The position numbers were made by a program, and so were the translations under genes. A model generated the notes under the pieces. It saw nothing but the letters and a program-made list of their open reading frames with translations, was not told where the DNA came from and searched no databases. Positions 53,485 through 62,808 of a stretch of 64,000 nt of DNA are shown here, in pieces (positions within the stretch are counted from its first letter, which is position 1; every line of letters begins with the position of its first letter). Source of the DNA: an uncultured Eubacteriales bacterium (GTDB lineage: Bacteria > Bacillota > Clostridia > Lachnospirales > Lachnospiraceae); NCBI GenBank assembly GCA_900315015.1, contig OMXJ01000012.1, positions 38,425 to 102,424 on the forward strand, given 5' to 3'.

Positions 53485-53661
53485 AATTCTAATTTTCCTT
53501 CCTTTATGTTTTTCTTTTTGTTACAGCTTTTTCTGCAAGCATCCCTCAAAAATGTATCTAAGTGCTTTACTTTTCTACTTTTTATAGAAATCTGCTTAAA
53601 AATCTAAACAATTCTTCGTATTCTTATTATAAATATGTACGAAAACGTTTACCAATTTTAG

Positions 53662-53689
53662 ATTATACCATATAAAACTGTTTTTTCAA
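53662..53689 (-). promoter_or_regulatory. Sigma-A promoter for glmS with adjacent operator-like palindrome
   Basis: TTGAAA (53689-53684), 16-bp spacer, TATAAT (53667-53662) with an extended TGG. AAACGTTT (53643-53650) lies just downstream of the predicted start, at about +5 to +12, a position typical for a LacI/CcpA-type repressor. Confidence 0.75.
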
Positions 53690-53720
53690 GTGCCATTTTT
53701 GTATACAAAAAATTAAAAAG

Positions 53721-54755
53721 CTATATTTTCCCCAAAATAACAGCAACCGCAAAGGAAACTGCGTAATTTAATCCGTCATGATAAAAGCCTCTGTCAAATA
53801 AAAGTGCAAGCTTATGAGAAAAATCCTTCCTATATTGAACGACTTCCTTAAGAATCAGCCTGTTCATTCTTGGAATTTCCTTTCCATAGGTCTTTAGAAC
53901 ATTTTTGCACATGTACTGTCTTCTGTGATCTGGCTTATTAAAGAAATACTTTGCCCTTATGCCGAGCATTGAAATAAAGGTTCTTTTATCTCCCATTACA
54001 TTGGTGCCATGCTGCCTATATAAGAAAAATGCTCTCTTATCAAAAATGGCAGTACCGCCAAGTGCAAGGCAGGCTGTAACAGTAAACCAGTCAAACATTA
54101 TAAAGGTATCAGGACTTACCATTTTAAGCTTGTCCATAAGAGCCTTATTCATAACGCAGGCACAGCCCTGACATTTATTGTGTACAACTGTAGAATAAAG
54201 GTCTGTATAATGAAGATATTTAACAGGATCCTTAGTATCCACGTTCTCGCGGTAAATTTCCTTTAGGTCCTCATCTACGGTAATCGGATTGCAATAATAC
54301 ACAACCGGCTTTTCCTTTTCATAGCTCCCACCCCTACTGTCATAGCCCAAAACAATATCGGAATGATTGCTTATTTGTTCTACCGCTGTAGAAATTTTGT
54401 TAGATAGCCAGACATCATCCTGATCAGAAAAGGCATAATAATCACTTTCAGGAGCAAGCCTTATCAGCCTCATGAAATTACTCCAGGCTCCAGACTGAAG
54501 CTCCTTATCAAGCTTTGGATTTACTGCCCTTTTCTCATTTTTATCTCTTACAGAATACACTAAGCCGTATTTTCCCTTATACTCCTTTAAAATATCAAGG
54601 GTTCCATCACTTGACCCATCATCTGAAACAAAAACCTTGATATTTATGTCCGCATCCTGGGCATAAATGCTATCAAGCTGCTCTCTTAGGTACTTCTCGC
54701 CGTTATAGGTGGCAAGAAGCACTGTTATAGTTTTATCATTATTTATACTTACCAT
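53721..54755 (-). CDS. Family 2 glycosyltransferase
   Basis: A 344-residue GT-A glycosyltransferase with TVLLATYNGEKYLREQLDSIYAQDADINIKVFVSDDGSSDGTLDIL at the N-terminus, YYAFSDQDDVWLSNKI (about 108-123, the DxD-like site) and an acceptor region with CQGCACVMNKALMDK and MFDWFTVTACLALGG. This is the pattern of rhamnosyl/galactosyl transferases of surface polysaccharide clusters. The ribosome site is weak (GGGGT). It stands between glmS and the phosphosugar transferase gene with a 44-bp repeat array in front. Confidence 0.88.
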   Translation of the reverse strand: MVSINNDKTITVLLATYNGEKYLREQLDSIYAQDADINIKVFVSDDGSSDGTLDILKEYKGKYGLVYSVRDKNEKRAVNPKLDKELQSGAWSNFMRLIRLAPESDYYAFSDQDDVWLSNKISTAVEQISNHSDIVLGYDSRGGSYEKEKPVVYYCNPITVDEDLKEIYRENVDTKDPVKYLHYTDLYSTVVHNKCQGCACVMNKALMDKLKMVSPDTFIMFDWFTVTACLALGGTAIFDKRAFFLYRQHGTNVMGDKRTFISMLGIRAKYFFNKPDHRRQYMCKNVLKTYGKEIPRMNRLILKEVVQYRKDFSHKLALLFDRGFYHDGLNYAVSFAVAVILGKI

Positions 54756-54803
54756 TTATCTGTATTTACCCCAGTATATTACTATTTCAATTGTTCTTTT
54801 ACT

Positions 54804-54976
54804 CTAGTTCTTCACCATTTTCACTGATTGTAACTAATTAATTTATTTATTAATTAATTAATTACTCTATTTCTTTGCTGTTTCCACTAATTGTAATTAA
54901 TTTTTTTATTCTATATCTTTACTGTTTCCACTAATTGTAATTAATTTTTTTATTCTATATCTTTACTGTTTCCACT
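54804..54976. repeat. 44-bp tandem repeat upstream of the GT2 gene
   Basis: Near-identical 44-bp units at 54867-54910 and 54911-54954, a half unit at 54955-54976, and a diverged unit before them from 54804. Each carries CTTTACTGTTTCCACTAATT and a TTAATTTTTTTATT tail. It fills the 247-bp gap between the phosphosugar transferase and GT2 genes. Confidence 0.88.
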
Positions 54977-55002
54977 GTATATTATAAAGGTTACAGCGAC
55001 AT

Positions 55003-56394
55003 CTATTTTGGATTACTACTGATATCGCCGCCCTCAACGCCCTCAGTACTCTCTTTTTCAAACAATATCTTTACAGTTGCAAGCATAATCATGAGATCTT
55101 GAATTATGCTAGGCTTTGCGATATACATCAAATCCATCAAAAGTTTATCATAAGGAGTTGTATTGTATTTACCGTAAACCTGCGCATAGCCTGTAAGTCC
55201 TGCCTTTACCTGAAGGCGGAGGCTAAATTCAGGAAGCTCCTTTTCATACTGGGCAGCAATCTCCGGGCGCTCTGGTCTTGGACCTACAACAGACATCTCC
55301 CCCTTTAAAATATTAAAGAGCTGAGGCAGCTCGTCAATTCTCACCTTGCGGATGAACTTACCTACCTTTGTAAGTCTTGGATCATCCTCACCGGATGAGA
55401 GAACTGCACCGCTATACTTTTCAGCATCCATTTTCATGCTGCGAAATTTCAATATCTTAAACTCCTTGCCGTCCTTAGTAAGGCGCACCTGCTTATAAAA
55501 AGCTGAGCCGCCGTCCGATGCCTTAATGGCTATGGCTGTTATGATAAGAACAGGAGAAGTAACGATTATTCCAAGAAGTGATACGAAAATATCAAAAACC
55601 CTCTTTACAATAATGTACTCAGGAATAGGACTATATCTGCCAAGCTTCATAACCGGAAGGTGAAGCAGATGCATGTTTTCAGCACCTGACATAAGCACAT
55701 CACCTACTCTTGGAATGACAAATACCGAAACATCCTTTTCTACACAGTATTTAATAATTACATTTCTGTCATGGCTGTGAATTCCGCAAAGGAAAACATT
55801 CTCAGCCTCTCCAAGGCATTCTTCAATGTCGTTTAATGCCTCATTTATTTCTACGCTTTTAATAACCTTGTAACGATTATCAAGCTCATAGCGCTCCATG
55901 AGCTCTTCTATGTCGTGACGCATATCGCACACAAGCACTGTCTTTTTAGGTTTATTCACCACAAAATACAGCCTGTAGACCTCCAGCACCCATATGACGC
56001 CGACGCCGAACTGCACAAGACACATCACCAGAAGCGGCACCGGCGTTGGAATGGTTCTAACTAGCAGTATAAATACCACGTACATTACAGCATTGGTAAC
56101 TAAAATCGAAACTGCCTGGCTATAAATAAGCCCGCTTATGCTGCTTATCGATATCTTAAAGCCCGAATACAAATGGCAAAAAAGAGCAAACAGACCAAAA
56201 TAAAGAGCTATGATCATGTAATTACCTATCCTAAAAAACGGAAAATAGACCAGCTTAAGATAGTAATTAAACCATACATAGCCAAACACCGCCGTCATCG
56301 CCCCCACTTCAACAAGGTCCACGATGTGCATTAGTACGGTGTGCATCATGTGATTTTTGCGCTTTGCCTTTAGCTTATCATTCATTAAAAACAT
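55003..56394 (-). CDS. Polyprenyl phosphate sugar phosphotransferase (initiating enzyme)
   Basis: A 463-residue membrane enzyme that attaches the first sugar phosphate to undecaprenyl phosphate. Four N-terminal membrane helices (to about 120), a Rossmann-like middle domain, then another helix (VKRVFDIFVSLLGIIVTSPVLI) and the catalytic bacterial sugar transferase domain with KFRSM, RKVRIDELPQLFNILKGEMSVVGPRPERPE and LTGYAQV. AAGGAA lies 9 bases before the start. It is 5 bp after the flippase gene, in an operon with the flippase, GT4 and gpsA. Likely first sugar is glucose, galactose or an N-acetyl derivative; sequence alone does not decide. Confidence 0.94.
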   Translation of the reverse strand: MFLMNDKLKAKRKNHMMHTVLMHIVDLVEVGAMTAVFGYVWFNYYLKLVYFPFFRIGNYMIIALYFGLFALFCHLYSGFKISISSISGLIYSQAVSILVTNAVMYVVFILLVRTIPTPVPLLVMCLVQFGVGVIWVLEVYRLYFVVNKPKKTVLVCDMRHDIEELMERYELDNRYKVIKSVEINEALNDIEECLGEAENVFLCGIHSHDRNVIIKYCVEKDVSVFVIPRVGDVLMSGAENMHLLHLPVMKLGRYSPIPEYIIVKRVFDIFVSLLGIIVTSPVLIITAIAIKASDGGSAFYKQVRLTKDGKEFKILKFRSMKMDAEKYSGAVLSSGEDDPRLTKVGKFIRKVRIDELPQLFNILKGEMSVVGPRPERPEIAAQYEKELPEFSLRLQVKAGLTGYAQVYGKYNTTPYDKLLMDLMYIAKPSIIQDLMIMLATVKILFEKESTEGVEGGDISSNPK

Positions 56395-56399
56395 TAAAA

Positions 56400-57860
56400 T
56401 CAGTTCCTTTTCAACAGCTTTTTTAATTTTGAAAAAACATAGGTCAATGAACTCATGAAGAAATCATCCTTTAATATAACTAACACAGTAAAATAAATAA
56501 CTGCACCTACTGCCACCTGAATAAGTGTACCTAAAATTCCGCCAACAACTCCGCCCAGGTAAAAAACAGCTCCAAACATGAGTCCCGCTGCCACAAGCTT
56601 TTTCCAGAGCCTCTTTGCAAAACCTGATACAAAAACATAGTCTCTGCACAGGTAAAGAGTTATGCCGCTGATAATCAGCTCAGCCGCGCAAGAAGCCACA
56701 GCTGCTCCCACAGCTCCCCAAAGCCTTATTAAAATCATATTTAAAATAAAATTACAAGCCGCTCCTATGGCTATGGCCATGGTGCTCTGATTCTGCCTGC
56801 CAGATGGCATAAGAATAAGCGACTCAAGAATATTACTAAAGCATATTATAAAAAGCAGAGGGCAGAAAAAATAAATAATGAGCGTAGTCCTTTCATACCC
56901 CTCGCCAAAGAACCATGGAACAAACCCGCGGGCCACTCCTGCAAGTCCAAGCATGAAGGGCAGGGCAATCAGAAACATCGCATCAAAGGCAGTCCAGAGC
57001 CTATCTCTTATCTCCTTATCCTCATCTTTTTCAAAAAGATAGGACATTCTAGGAGCCAGCACACCTGTTAATGCAAACATTACCGTCTCTAGAAGCCTTA
57101 TTATTCTATCAGCCTGCTCATAAAAACCATTTTCCTCTTCGCTCTTTGTAATAATGCCAAGCATTGTCTTATCCATCATAAGATAGACAGAACCTGCAAT
57201 GGAAGGCAGAAAATATATAAAGGTATAGCGAAGATGCCTTAAAGGTTTAAGCTTTCCCGTGACCTTTAAACCTTCTGGAAATACCTTCTTTAAATTAAAC
57301 CACATCGAAAGATTTCCCAAAAGGATTGTTACTGCATATAGCAAAATATAGAGCCAGGTGTCTTCCTTATCCTTAATAAGAAGGAAGATAAGAGCTGCTC
57401 CCACAAGCTTTACTGCACTATCCTTTCTAACTATATAGCCATACATTTCAAAGCCCTGAAAGAGCCAGGAAATATCAAAAGCTGCCGAAACAATGTGCAC
57501 AGATAAGATAATATAGTATAACTTATAGGAAGGAGCTATTAAGATCCAAAGCCCCCAAAGAAAAAGTGAAGCCGTAGAAGTCATAAGGCTTAAGGCTTCT
57601 ATTTCCCAAAAATTCTTAAGACTTAGGCTTTTATCATCCCTGGACCTTGCAATTTCCCTCATTCCATAGGTAGCAGTACCAAGTGTTGCAAATAATACAA
57701 AATACGTAACTATGGAAAAGGTGTAGCTTACCACGCCGTTTCCATCAGGTTCTAGAACTCTTGAAAGATAAGGCGTAGTTATTAAAGGAAGAATTACCTT
57801 TAATAGCTGATAGATCATGCTATATAGATAATTCTTCTTTACACTTTGTTTTTCATTCAT
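56400..57860 (-). CDS. Wzx-type polysaccharide flippase
   Basis: A 486-residue protein with about fourteen membrane segments, of the MOP/polysaccharide export family. Diagnostic: YSMIYQLLKVILPLITTPYLSRVLEPDGNGVVSYTFSIVTYF at the N-terminus, YGMREIARSRDD, and AIGAACNFILNMILIRLWGAVGAAVASCAAE near helix 11. It moves lipid-linked repeat units across the membrane for the EpsG-like polymerase. 18 bp after the GT4 gene and 5 bp before the phosphosugar transferase gene. Confidence 0.93.
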   Translation of the reverse strand: MNEKQSVKKNYLYSMIYQLLKVILPLITTPYLSRVLEPDGNGVVSYTFSIVTYFVLFATLGTATYGMREIARSRDDKSLSLKNFWEIEALSLMTSTASLFLWGLWILIAPSYKLYYIILSVHIVSAAFDISWLFQGFEMYGYIVRKDSAVKLVGAALIFLLIKDKEDTWLYILLYAVTILLGNLSMWFNLKKVFPEGLKVTGKLKPLRHLRYTFIYFLPSIAGSVYLMMDKTMLGIITKSEEENGFYEQADRIIRLLETVMFALTGVLAPRMSYLFEKDEDKEIRDRLWTAFDAMFLIALPFMLGLAGVARGFVPWFFGEGYERTTLIIYFFCPLLFIICFSNILESLILMPSGRQNQSTMAIAIGAACNFILNMILIRLWGAVGAAVASCAAELIISGITLYLCRDYVFVSGFAKRLWKKLVAAGLMFGAVFYLGGVVGGILGTLIQVAVGAVIYFTVLVILKDDFFMSSLTYVFSKLKKLLKRN

Positions 57861-57878
57861 CAGTATGCCCTAAAGCCT

Positions 57879-59138
57879 TCATTTAAGCAGGCTTTTATAA
57901 ATTGAAATCACTTTCTTTAGCACTTGTTTAATATCATATTTCTGCACCCATTTCTGGTTAAAGGCTCCCATTTCAGAAATATCCTCAGGATTATCATAAA
58001 AATGCTCAATCTTCTCTGCAAAAGCGACAGGCATAAGCATTTCATCAGCCTTTAATCTAAAGCCGCCGCTGCCATTTATGATCAGCTCGTTGCACCCTCT
58101 GATATCCCTGCAGATTACTGGAAGTTCTGCTGACATCGCCTCCATTACAGCAACCGGAAGTCCCTCCTGGAAAGACGGGAAAAGAAATACATCTGATGCA
58201 AGAAGCCACAAAGCAACATCTCTTCTATAGCCGGTAAACTTAACATTTCTCTTTAAATCCAGACTATCTACAAGAGCCTCTAGTTCTTTTCTATTTGCTC
58301 CGTCACCAATAAGGTAATAGCATATTTTCCTGCTCTTTCCCTTATCAGCTACATCATTTTTAGCAATGTCCACAGCCTTAATGGCAGTTTCAAAGTTCTT
58401 TCTATCTATGAACTCACCTACAGATACGCACACAAAGGCATTTACAGGGATTCCAAGCCTTTTACGGAGGGCTTCTTTAATGCCAGGTCCTGCATCCGGC
58501 GCAAACTTTTCTGTATCAATTCCGACTCCCCTTGCATAGAGCACCTTTTTAGCAAAAAGCAGCCTTTTAGCAGTCTTATAATCCTCTTTATTAATTGTGA
58601 TAAGCACATCTGTAAAGAAGGCTGTTAAAAACTCAGCTGGAAAATACGCCAACCAGTTCTTTAAAGGCGCGCCTTTGTAAAAGTGCAGGCCGTGAGCAGT
58701 ATAAATCACCTTGCTATTACTACCTATGGCTGCAAGCCTTGTAAGAAGCGCTCCCATAGGAGTATGGCAGTGAATAATGTCATAATTTCCCTCTGATATT
58801 ACCTCCCTTAATTTCTTAAAGGCCTTAATATTATCAGGAGAATACGGATTTCTAGCTATGGAAACATTAGTATAACTGCTAACTCCCATATACTCAGCTA
58901 CTCTTTTATAGAGCTTTTCCTCGTTAAAAGCGGCATATTCATCTTCCTTTTTATTAAAGAAAAGCTCTTTTTCATCCTGCTTATCAAAATCATACCTTGC
59001 TGCAACATCCACCACCGCTCCCTTACTTTTCAAATAGCGGATATAAGGCAGATGGAACTCACAGATATGAGTCTTGGCTACAGTAGCAACAAAAAGGAAT
59101 TTCTTTCCCTTCAAAATACCATCATCTATCTTTTTCAT
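57879..59138 (-). CDS. Family 4 glycosyltransferase
   Basis: A 419-residue GT-B glycosyltransferase. N-terminal acceptor-side domain with HICEFHLPYIRYLKSKGAVVDVAARYDF and YDIIHCHTPMGALLTRLAAIGSNSKVIYTAHGLHFYKGAP; C-terminal donor domain with SVGEFIDRKNFETAIKA, VKFTGYRRDVALWLLASDVFLFPSFQEGLPVAVMEAMSAELPVI (E-x7-E type motif). It is in the operon gpsA-GT4-wzx-transferase, so it adds a sugar to the lipid-linked unit. The specificity is not readable. Confidence 0.91.
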   Translation of the reverse strand: MKKIDDGILKGKKFLFVATVAKTHICEFHLPYIRYLKSKGAVVDVAARYDFDKQDEKELFFNKKEDEYAAFNEEKLYKRVAEYMGVSSYTNVSIARNPYSPDNIKAFKKLREVISEGNYDIIHCHTPMGALLTRLAAIGSNSKVIYTAHGLHFYKGAPLKNWLAYFPAEFLTAFFTDVLITINKEDYKTAKRLLFAKKVLYARGVGIDTEKFAPDAGPGIKEALRKRLGIPVNAFVCVSVGEFIDRKNFETAIKAVDIAKNDVADKGKSRKICYYLIGDGANRKELEALVDSLDLKRNVKFTGYRRDVALWLLASDVFLFPSFQEGLPVAVMEAMSAELPVICRDIRGCNELIINGSGGFRLKADEMLMPVAFAEKIEHFYDNPEDISEMGAFNQKWVQKYDIKQVLKKVISIYKSLLK

Positions 59139-59166
59139 ACAATATACCTATTCATGCGTCTATGGA

Positions 59167-60171
59167 TCAGATATCCTCAGACTTCTTATCACGAGTCATA
59201 AGCATAACAGCAGCATCATTAGGGCTGATATTATTCTTAACAATTTCATTTACAGTAAATACGATAGGCATGTCAACACCGTACTTTTCAGCAAGCTTAA
59301 TGGCTGCTGGAAGAGCATTGATGCCCTCAACTACCATGCCGACCTCCTTAATGGCATCCTCTGGCTTCTTGCCGGTACCAATAAGGTAACCACAGGTGTT
59401 ATTACGGCTGAACTTACTTGTTGCTGTAACAATAAGATCGCCTATTCCTGCAAGACCATAGAAGGTATGGGCGGAGCACCCCATGGCAAGACCTAATCTT
59501 GTAATCTCTGTCATTCCTCTTGTAATGAGGGCTGCACGGGTATTATCTCCGTATCCTACGCCTGTAAGAATACCGGATGCAAGAGCAATGATATTCTTCA
59601 TGGCGCCGCAGAGCTCAACACCTGCGATATCAGTATTAGTATAAACACGGAATCTTGATGTCATGAAGGCATCCTGCACAAGCTTTGCAATCTCCTCATC
59701 TGCGCAGGCTGCAACGATAGTAGTAGGAAGGTCTCTTGAAACTTCCTCTGCATGAGTAGGTCCTGATAAAGCAACAATCTTCTTTGTATTAACACCGTTC
59801 TTACTAAGTTCATCAGAAATAACCTGAGTCATTGAGAAAAGAGTTGAAGCCTCAATTCCCTTAGCAACATCTACAAGCACCTGATCCTTGATGTAAGGTG
59901 CTGCAGACTTTGCAGTTCCACGGACAAATACAGAAGGTACTGCAAAAACAATAATTCCCTTATCCTCACAGGCTTCCTTAATATCCTTTGTAAACTTGAT
60001 GGATACCGGAATCATCATGCCTGGAAGGTTCTTATGCTTCTTTGTCGCATCAAGCTCATCAATCTCTGCTGGAAGAGCAGACCAGACTGTAACTTCATCT
60101 CCCTTATTAGCAAGAAGCCTTGCAAGCGCAATACCCCAGGTTCCTGCTCCTAAAACACCTATTTTATCCAT
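59167..60171 (-). CDS. gpsA: Glycerol-3-phosphate dehydrogenase [NAD(P)+]
   Basis: A 334-residue enzyme producing sn-glycerol-3-phosphate for phospholipids and teichoic acids. NAD-binding GVLGAGTWGIALARLLANKG (5-24), VALSGPTHAEEVSR, the catalytic lysine in VELCGAMKNIIALASGI and FYGLAGIGDLIVTATSKFSRNN are classical. The start at 60171 has AAAGGAAG upstream; an upstream TTG covers that site. Position at the head of an exopolysaccharide operon suggests linkage with glycerol-phosphate-containing polymers made by the TagF-like enzyme. Confidence 0.97.
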   Translation of the reverse strand: MDKIGVLGAGTWGIALARLLANKGDEVTVWSALPAEIDELDATKKHKNLPGMMIPVSIKFTKDIKEACEDKGIIVFAVPSVFVRGTAKSAAPYIKDQVLVDVAKGIEASTLFSMTQVISDELSKNGVNTKKIVALSGPTHAEEVSRDLPTTIVAACADEEIAKLVQDAFMTSRFRVYTNTDIAGVELCGAMKNIIALASGILTGVGYGDNTRAALITRGMTEITRLGLAMGCSAHTFYGLAGIGDLIVTATSKFSRNNTCGYLIGTGKKPEDAIKEVGMVVEGINALPAAIKLAEKYGVDMPIVFTVNEIVKNNISPNDAAVMLMTRDKKSEDI

Positions 60172-60233
60172 TTTACTACTTCCTTTCAAATCCCTTTTAT
60201 ATTATTTATAATCTGTTTCCTAGCAGTTTCTTT

Positions 60234-60315
60234 CTGCTAAAAATTATATGCTTACATTTCCTTATTTTCCTCTAAAACTATATGCTTACATTTTCTTGTT
60301 TTCTGCTAAAACTAA
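60234..60315. repeat. 34-35 bp tandem repeat between gpsA and the AAA+ ATPase gene
   Basis: Units beginning CTGCTAAAAATTATATGCTT at 60234-60268 and CCTCTAAAACTATATGCTT at 60269-60302, with a partial third copy (CTGCTAAAACTAA) at 60303-60315 that includes the stop codon of the ATPase gene. Confidence 0.82.
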
Positions 60316-62711
60316 ATTCCCTTTTTCTCTCCTGACACATCGCTTAAATCAAAATCTGCCGAGGTTAGAAGCGACATATCGGCATCCTTTTCCACAACAA
60401 GTCTCTTAGACTGATTGATAATAGCCTCTTCAATCTTGTTACGAACAAGACGTCCATTGCCGGCATCCTTTGCACGGGTTGCCTGAATGGTATTGTAATA
60501 GGTCTTAAGTGCAAGTTCAACGCCCTCATCAATAACATAGCCCTTAGACTTTGCTGTAATCTTAGAAATTTCAAGCAGCTCTTCACCTGTGTAATCAGGG
60601 AAGTTGATTATGTTAGGGAAACGGCTCTTAAGACCAGAGTTTGCTGTAAGGAACTCTGCCATCTCTGTAGAATAACCAGCAAGGATAACAATAAGGTCAT
60701 CTCTATGGTCTTCAATGCCCTTAACAAGGGTATCGATGGCCTCTAGACCGAAGGTGTCATCCTTTCCTCTATATAAACTATATGCCTCATCAATAAAGAG
60801 AACACCGCCAAGTGCTGATTCTATTACCTTTGTGGTAAGCGGAGCTGTATGACCAACATAGCGCCCAACAAGGTCTGCACGAGTAACCTCGACAAGCTGG
60901 CCGCCCGAGAGCACGCCCATAGCCTTCAGATAACGGCTTATGATGCGGGCAATGGTTGTCTTACCTGTACCAGGATTACCGGTAAAGATCATGTGCTTAT
61001 TGACCTCAGAGGCCTTTAAGCCCTCCTCCTGTCTGCGCTTCATTACTGCATAATATTCTTCAAGACCGAGTACATACTTCTTAATTTCAGTAAGACCTAC
61101 GATATTGTCCATCTCGGCCTTAACAGCCTCGATTTCACCGCTATAGCCCTTTGGAAGGGTGCTAAGAAGATCTATGCACTCTTCTGCTGCGTCGGTATCC
61201 TTATCCTCTGCTTTTTCATTATTACTATTTACTTCAGTATTATCGGTGGTTACCGTCTCAGTAGAAACACCAGTTGTTCCATTTTCTACATTCGTAGAAT
61301 CAGCTTTTACTTTCTTTAGTACAGCCTGTACTGCACCGTCCTTATTTCTAAGGGCAAAGGCTGTATCATTAGCATAATCACCCTCAAGGCGAAGCCCTGC
61401 TAAGGCCTTATATATATTCTCATAAAAATCAAGGAGACCAGTTACGCCGGCGCCTCTCTTTGTAGCGGCAAGAGAGCCTTCAAGCCAGCCTTCCTTATCC
61501 TCTGCTTCAAGCCTGAACTTTAGCTTATCGGCAGCCTTTGAAATCAGCTTATCAAGCTCTTTATCTGAAATCTTCTTTATGGCCTCATCCTCAAGACCAG
61601 CGCCCTCACAGACATCGCCCAGAGCATTTATGAAAGGAGCTCCAAATACATCTGCAAGCTTTGATAGAGGCTTTTCACTTAATATCACAAGATACTTATT
61701 CTGTGCTGTAAAGCTTCCTACAGCATTTGTAGTAAAGGAATCATTTACGCTGATGAGCTGGCCCTTTTGCATTACGTAGCGGCCGCTGAGGGTCGCCTTT
61801 CCCTCCATTACAAGAGAAGCGATATAGGTAAGGTAAGAGGTATGGCACTCTGCATAGTTCTCAAAAAGAATAACCTCTGCAGGGGCACTTAAGGTCTCGT
61901 AAAGATCCTGCAAGAAAACCTTTTCATTACCAGCATTAGGGTAAAGAGATAAATCCATAACCTTAATTTCAGCACTTCCTAAGATGCTTCTTTTAGCAAG
62001 CTCTGCAGCAAAGGCAACGAGAGCAGTATGCTTTCCGGTATCCTTTGGTGCTGTAAGAAAGATACTATTTCTTGGGAAGCCCTTTTCAGGGGGCATTACA
62101 TAAGGACGCTTAAAGGCAACGCCAAGCTTTTTAACCATCTTATCCTGGCCAAATACCTTCTTTTTAACCTCATCATCCACACCTTCAAAGCTCTCAAGAG
62201 TAATCTTGATTTCAGGCTCTGCTGGAGCATTAGTCGCCTCGATTTCCTTCTTCATGCGCTCTAGCTCTGAGGTAAGCTTTGCTGTCTCAGCATTTAAATC
62301 CCCTGTGGATTTATTGATATCAAAGCTCTGACCATTATTTGATGCTGCGCCTGATGCTGAATCCTTTTTGTCTGCCTTTTCAGGGTGAAGCATTCTTGTC
62401 TGCTGCTCAATGGTCTCGCTTAAAGTCTTAAAATTATTTAAAAGAGTTTCTCTAATGGAATCTGCAGCATCCATACCGCCGTTTTCCATGGCTAGAAGTT
62501 CTTTCTGCATGGAGTTCAGGCCCTCCAGGTCTTTACTGCTCATTCCAAAACTAGAAGGGGACATTCCTCTTCCGGTAAGCTCCATGAGATTTTCCATCAC
62601 GGTCTTACCATTTTTCTTGCTCATTTTTGTAGCCTTATCAATCTCTTCTGCTGTATAATTTGACATACGCCCTCCAAAAGCTGAATTCATTATATTATCA
62701 AAGGATTCCAT
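60312..62711 (-). CDS. Two-domain AAA+ ATPase, CbxX/SpoVK type
   Basis: A 799-residue ATPase. Residues 1-165 are helical and polar. A first AAA-like module (about 180-440) has a broken P-loop (FLTAPKDTGKHT, 218-229) and may be catalytically weak. A Ser/Thr/Asn-rich linker (about 470-510) leads to a second, intact CbxX-type AAA domain: Walker A GNPGTGKT (578-585), VEVTRADLVGRYVGHTAP (pore-loop and sensor region), Walker B VLFIDEAYSLY (637-647) and an arginine finger in GLKSRFPN. Such proteins remodel partner complexes; EccA of type VII secretion has a related architecture, but no secretion genes are here. GGAG 5 bases before the start; promoter at 62780-62808. Confidence 0.88.
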   Translation of the reverse strand: MESFDNIMNSAFGGRMSNYTAEEIDKATKMSKKNGKTVMENLMELTGRGMSPSSFGMSSKDLEGLNSMQKELLAMENGGMDAADSIRETLLNNFKTLSETIEQQTRMLHPEKADKKDSASGAASNNGQSFDINKSTGDLNAETAKLTSELERMKKEIEATNAPAEPEIKITLESFEGVDDEVKKKVFGQDKMVKKLGVAFKRPYVMPPEKGFPRNSIFLTAPKDTGKHTALVAFAAELAKRSILGSAEIKVMDLSLYPNAGNEKVFLQDLYETLSAPAEVILFENYAECHTSYLTYIASLVMEGKATLSGRYVMQKGQLISVNDSFTTNAVGSFTAQNKYLVILSEKPLSKLADVFGAPFINALGDVCEGAGLEDEAIKKISDKELDKLISKAADKLKFRLEAEDKEGWLEGSLAATKRGAGVTGLLDFYENIYKALAGLRLEGDYANDTAFALRNKDGAVQAVLKKVKADSTNVENGTTGVSTETVTTDNTEVNSNNEKAEDKDTDAAEECIDLLSTLPKGYSGEIEAVKAEMDNIVGLTEIKKYVLGLEEYYAVMKRRQEEGLKASEVNKHMIFTGNPGTGKTTIARIISRYLKAMGVLSGGQLVEVTRADLVGRYVGHTAPLTTKVIESALGGVLFIDEAYSLYRGKDDTFGLEAIDTLVKGIEDHRDDLIVILAGYSTEMAEFLTANSGLKSRFPNIINFPDYTGEELLEISKITAKSKGYVIDEGVELALKTYYNTIQATRAKDAGNGRLVRNKIEEAIINQSKRLVVEKDADMSLLTSADFDLSDVSGEKKGI

Positions 62712-62779
62712 AAAAACTCCAATTTATCCAAAAATATGGTATTTAGGCATAAGAAAAGACTTGCCCACAATACAGACCC

Positions 62780-62808
62780 ATTATAATATAATCCGTATTT
62801 TTATGCAA
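62780..62808 (-). promoter_or_regulatory. Sigma-A promoter for the AAA+ ATPase gene
   Basis: TTGCAT (62808-62803), 17-bp spacer, TATAAT (62785-62780). It is framed by a perfect 10-bp inverted repeat, AAAGACTTGC (62756-62765) and GCAAGTCTTT (62805-62814). Confidence 0.7.

Noticed and set aside
53641..53660. Perfect CcpA cre site next to the glmS promoter
   Set aside because: The sequence has one extra base relative to the cre consensus; kept only as a LacI-type palindrome.
53485..53720. glmS ribozyme in the glmS leader
   Set aside because: The conserved core sequence of the ribozyme (including the AGCGCC-type cleavage region) is absent; only a promoter and an A+T-rich leader are visible.
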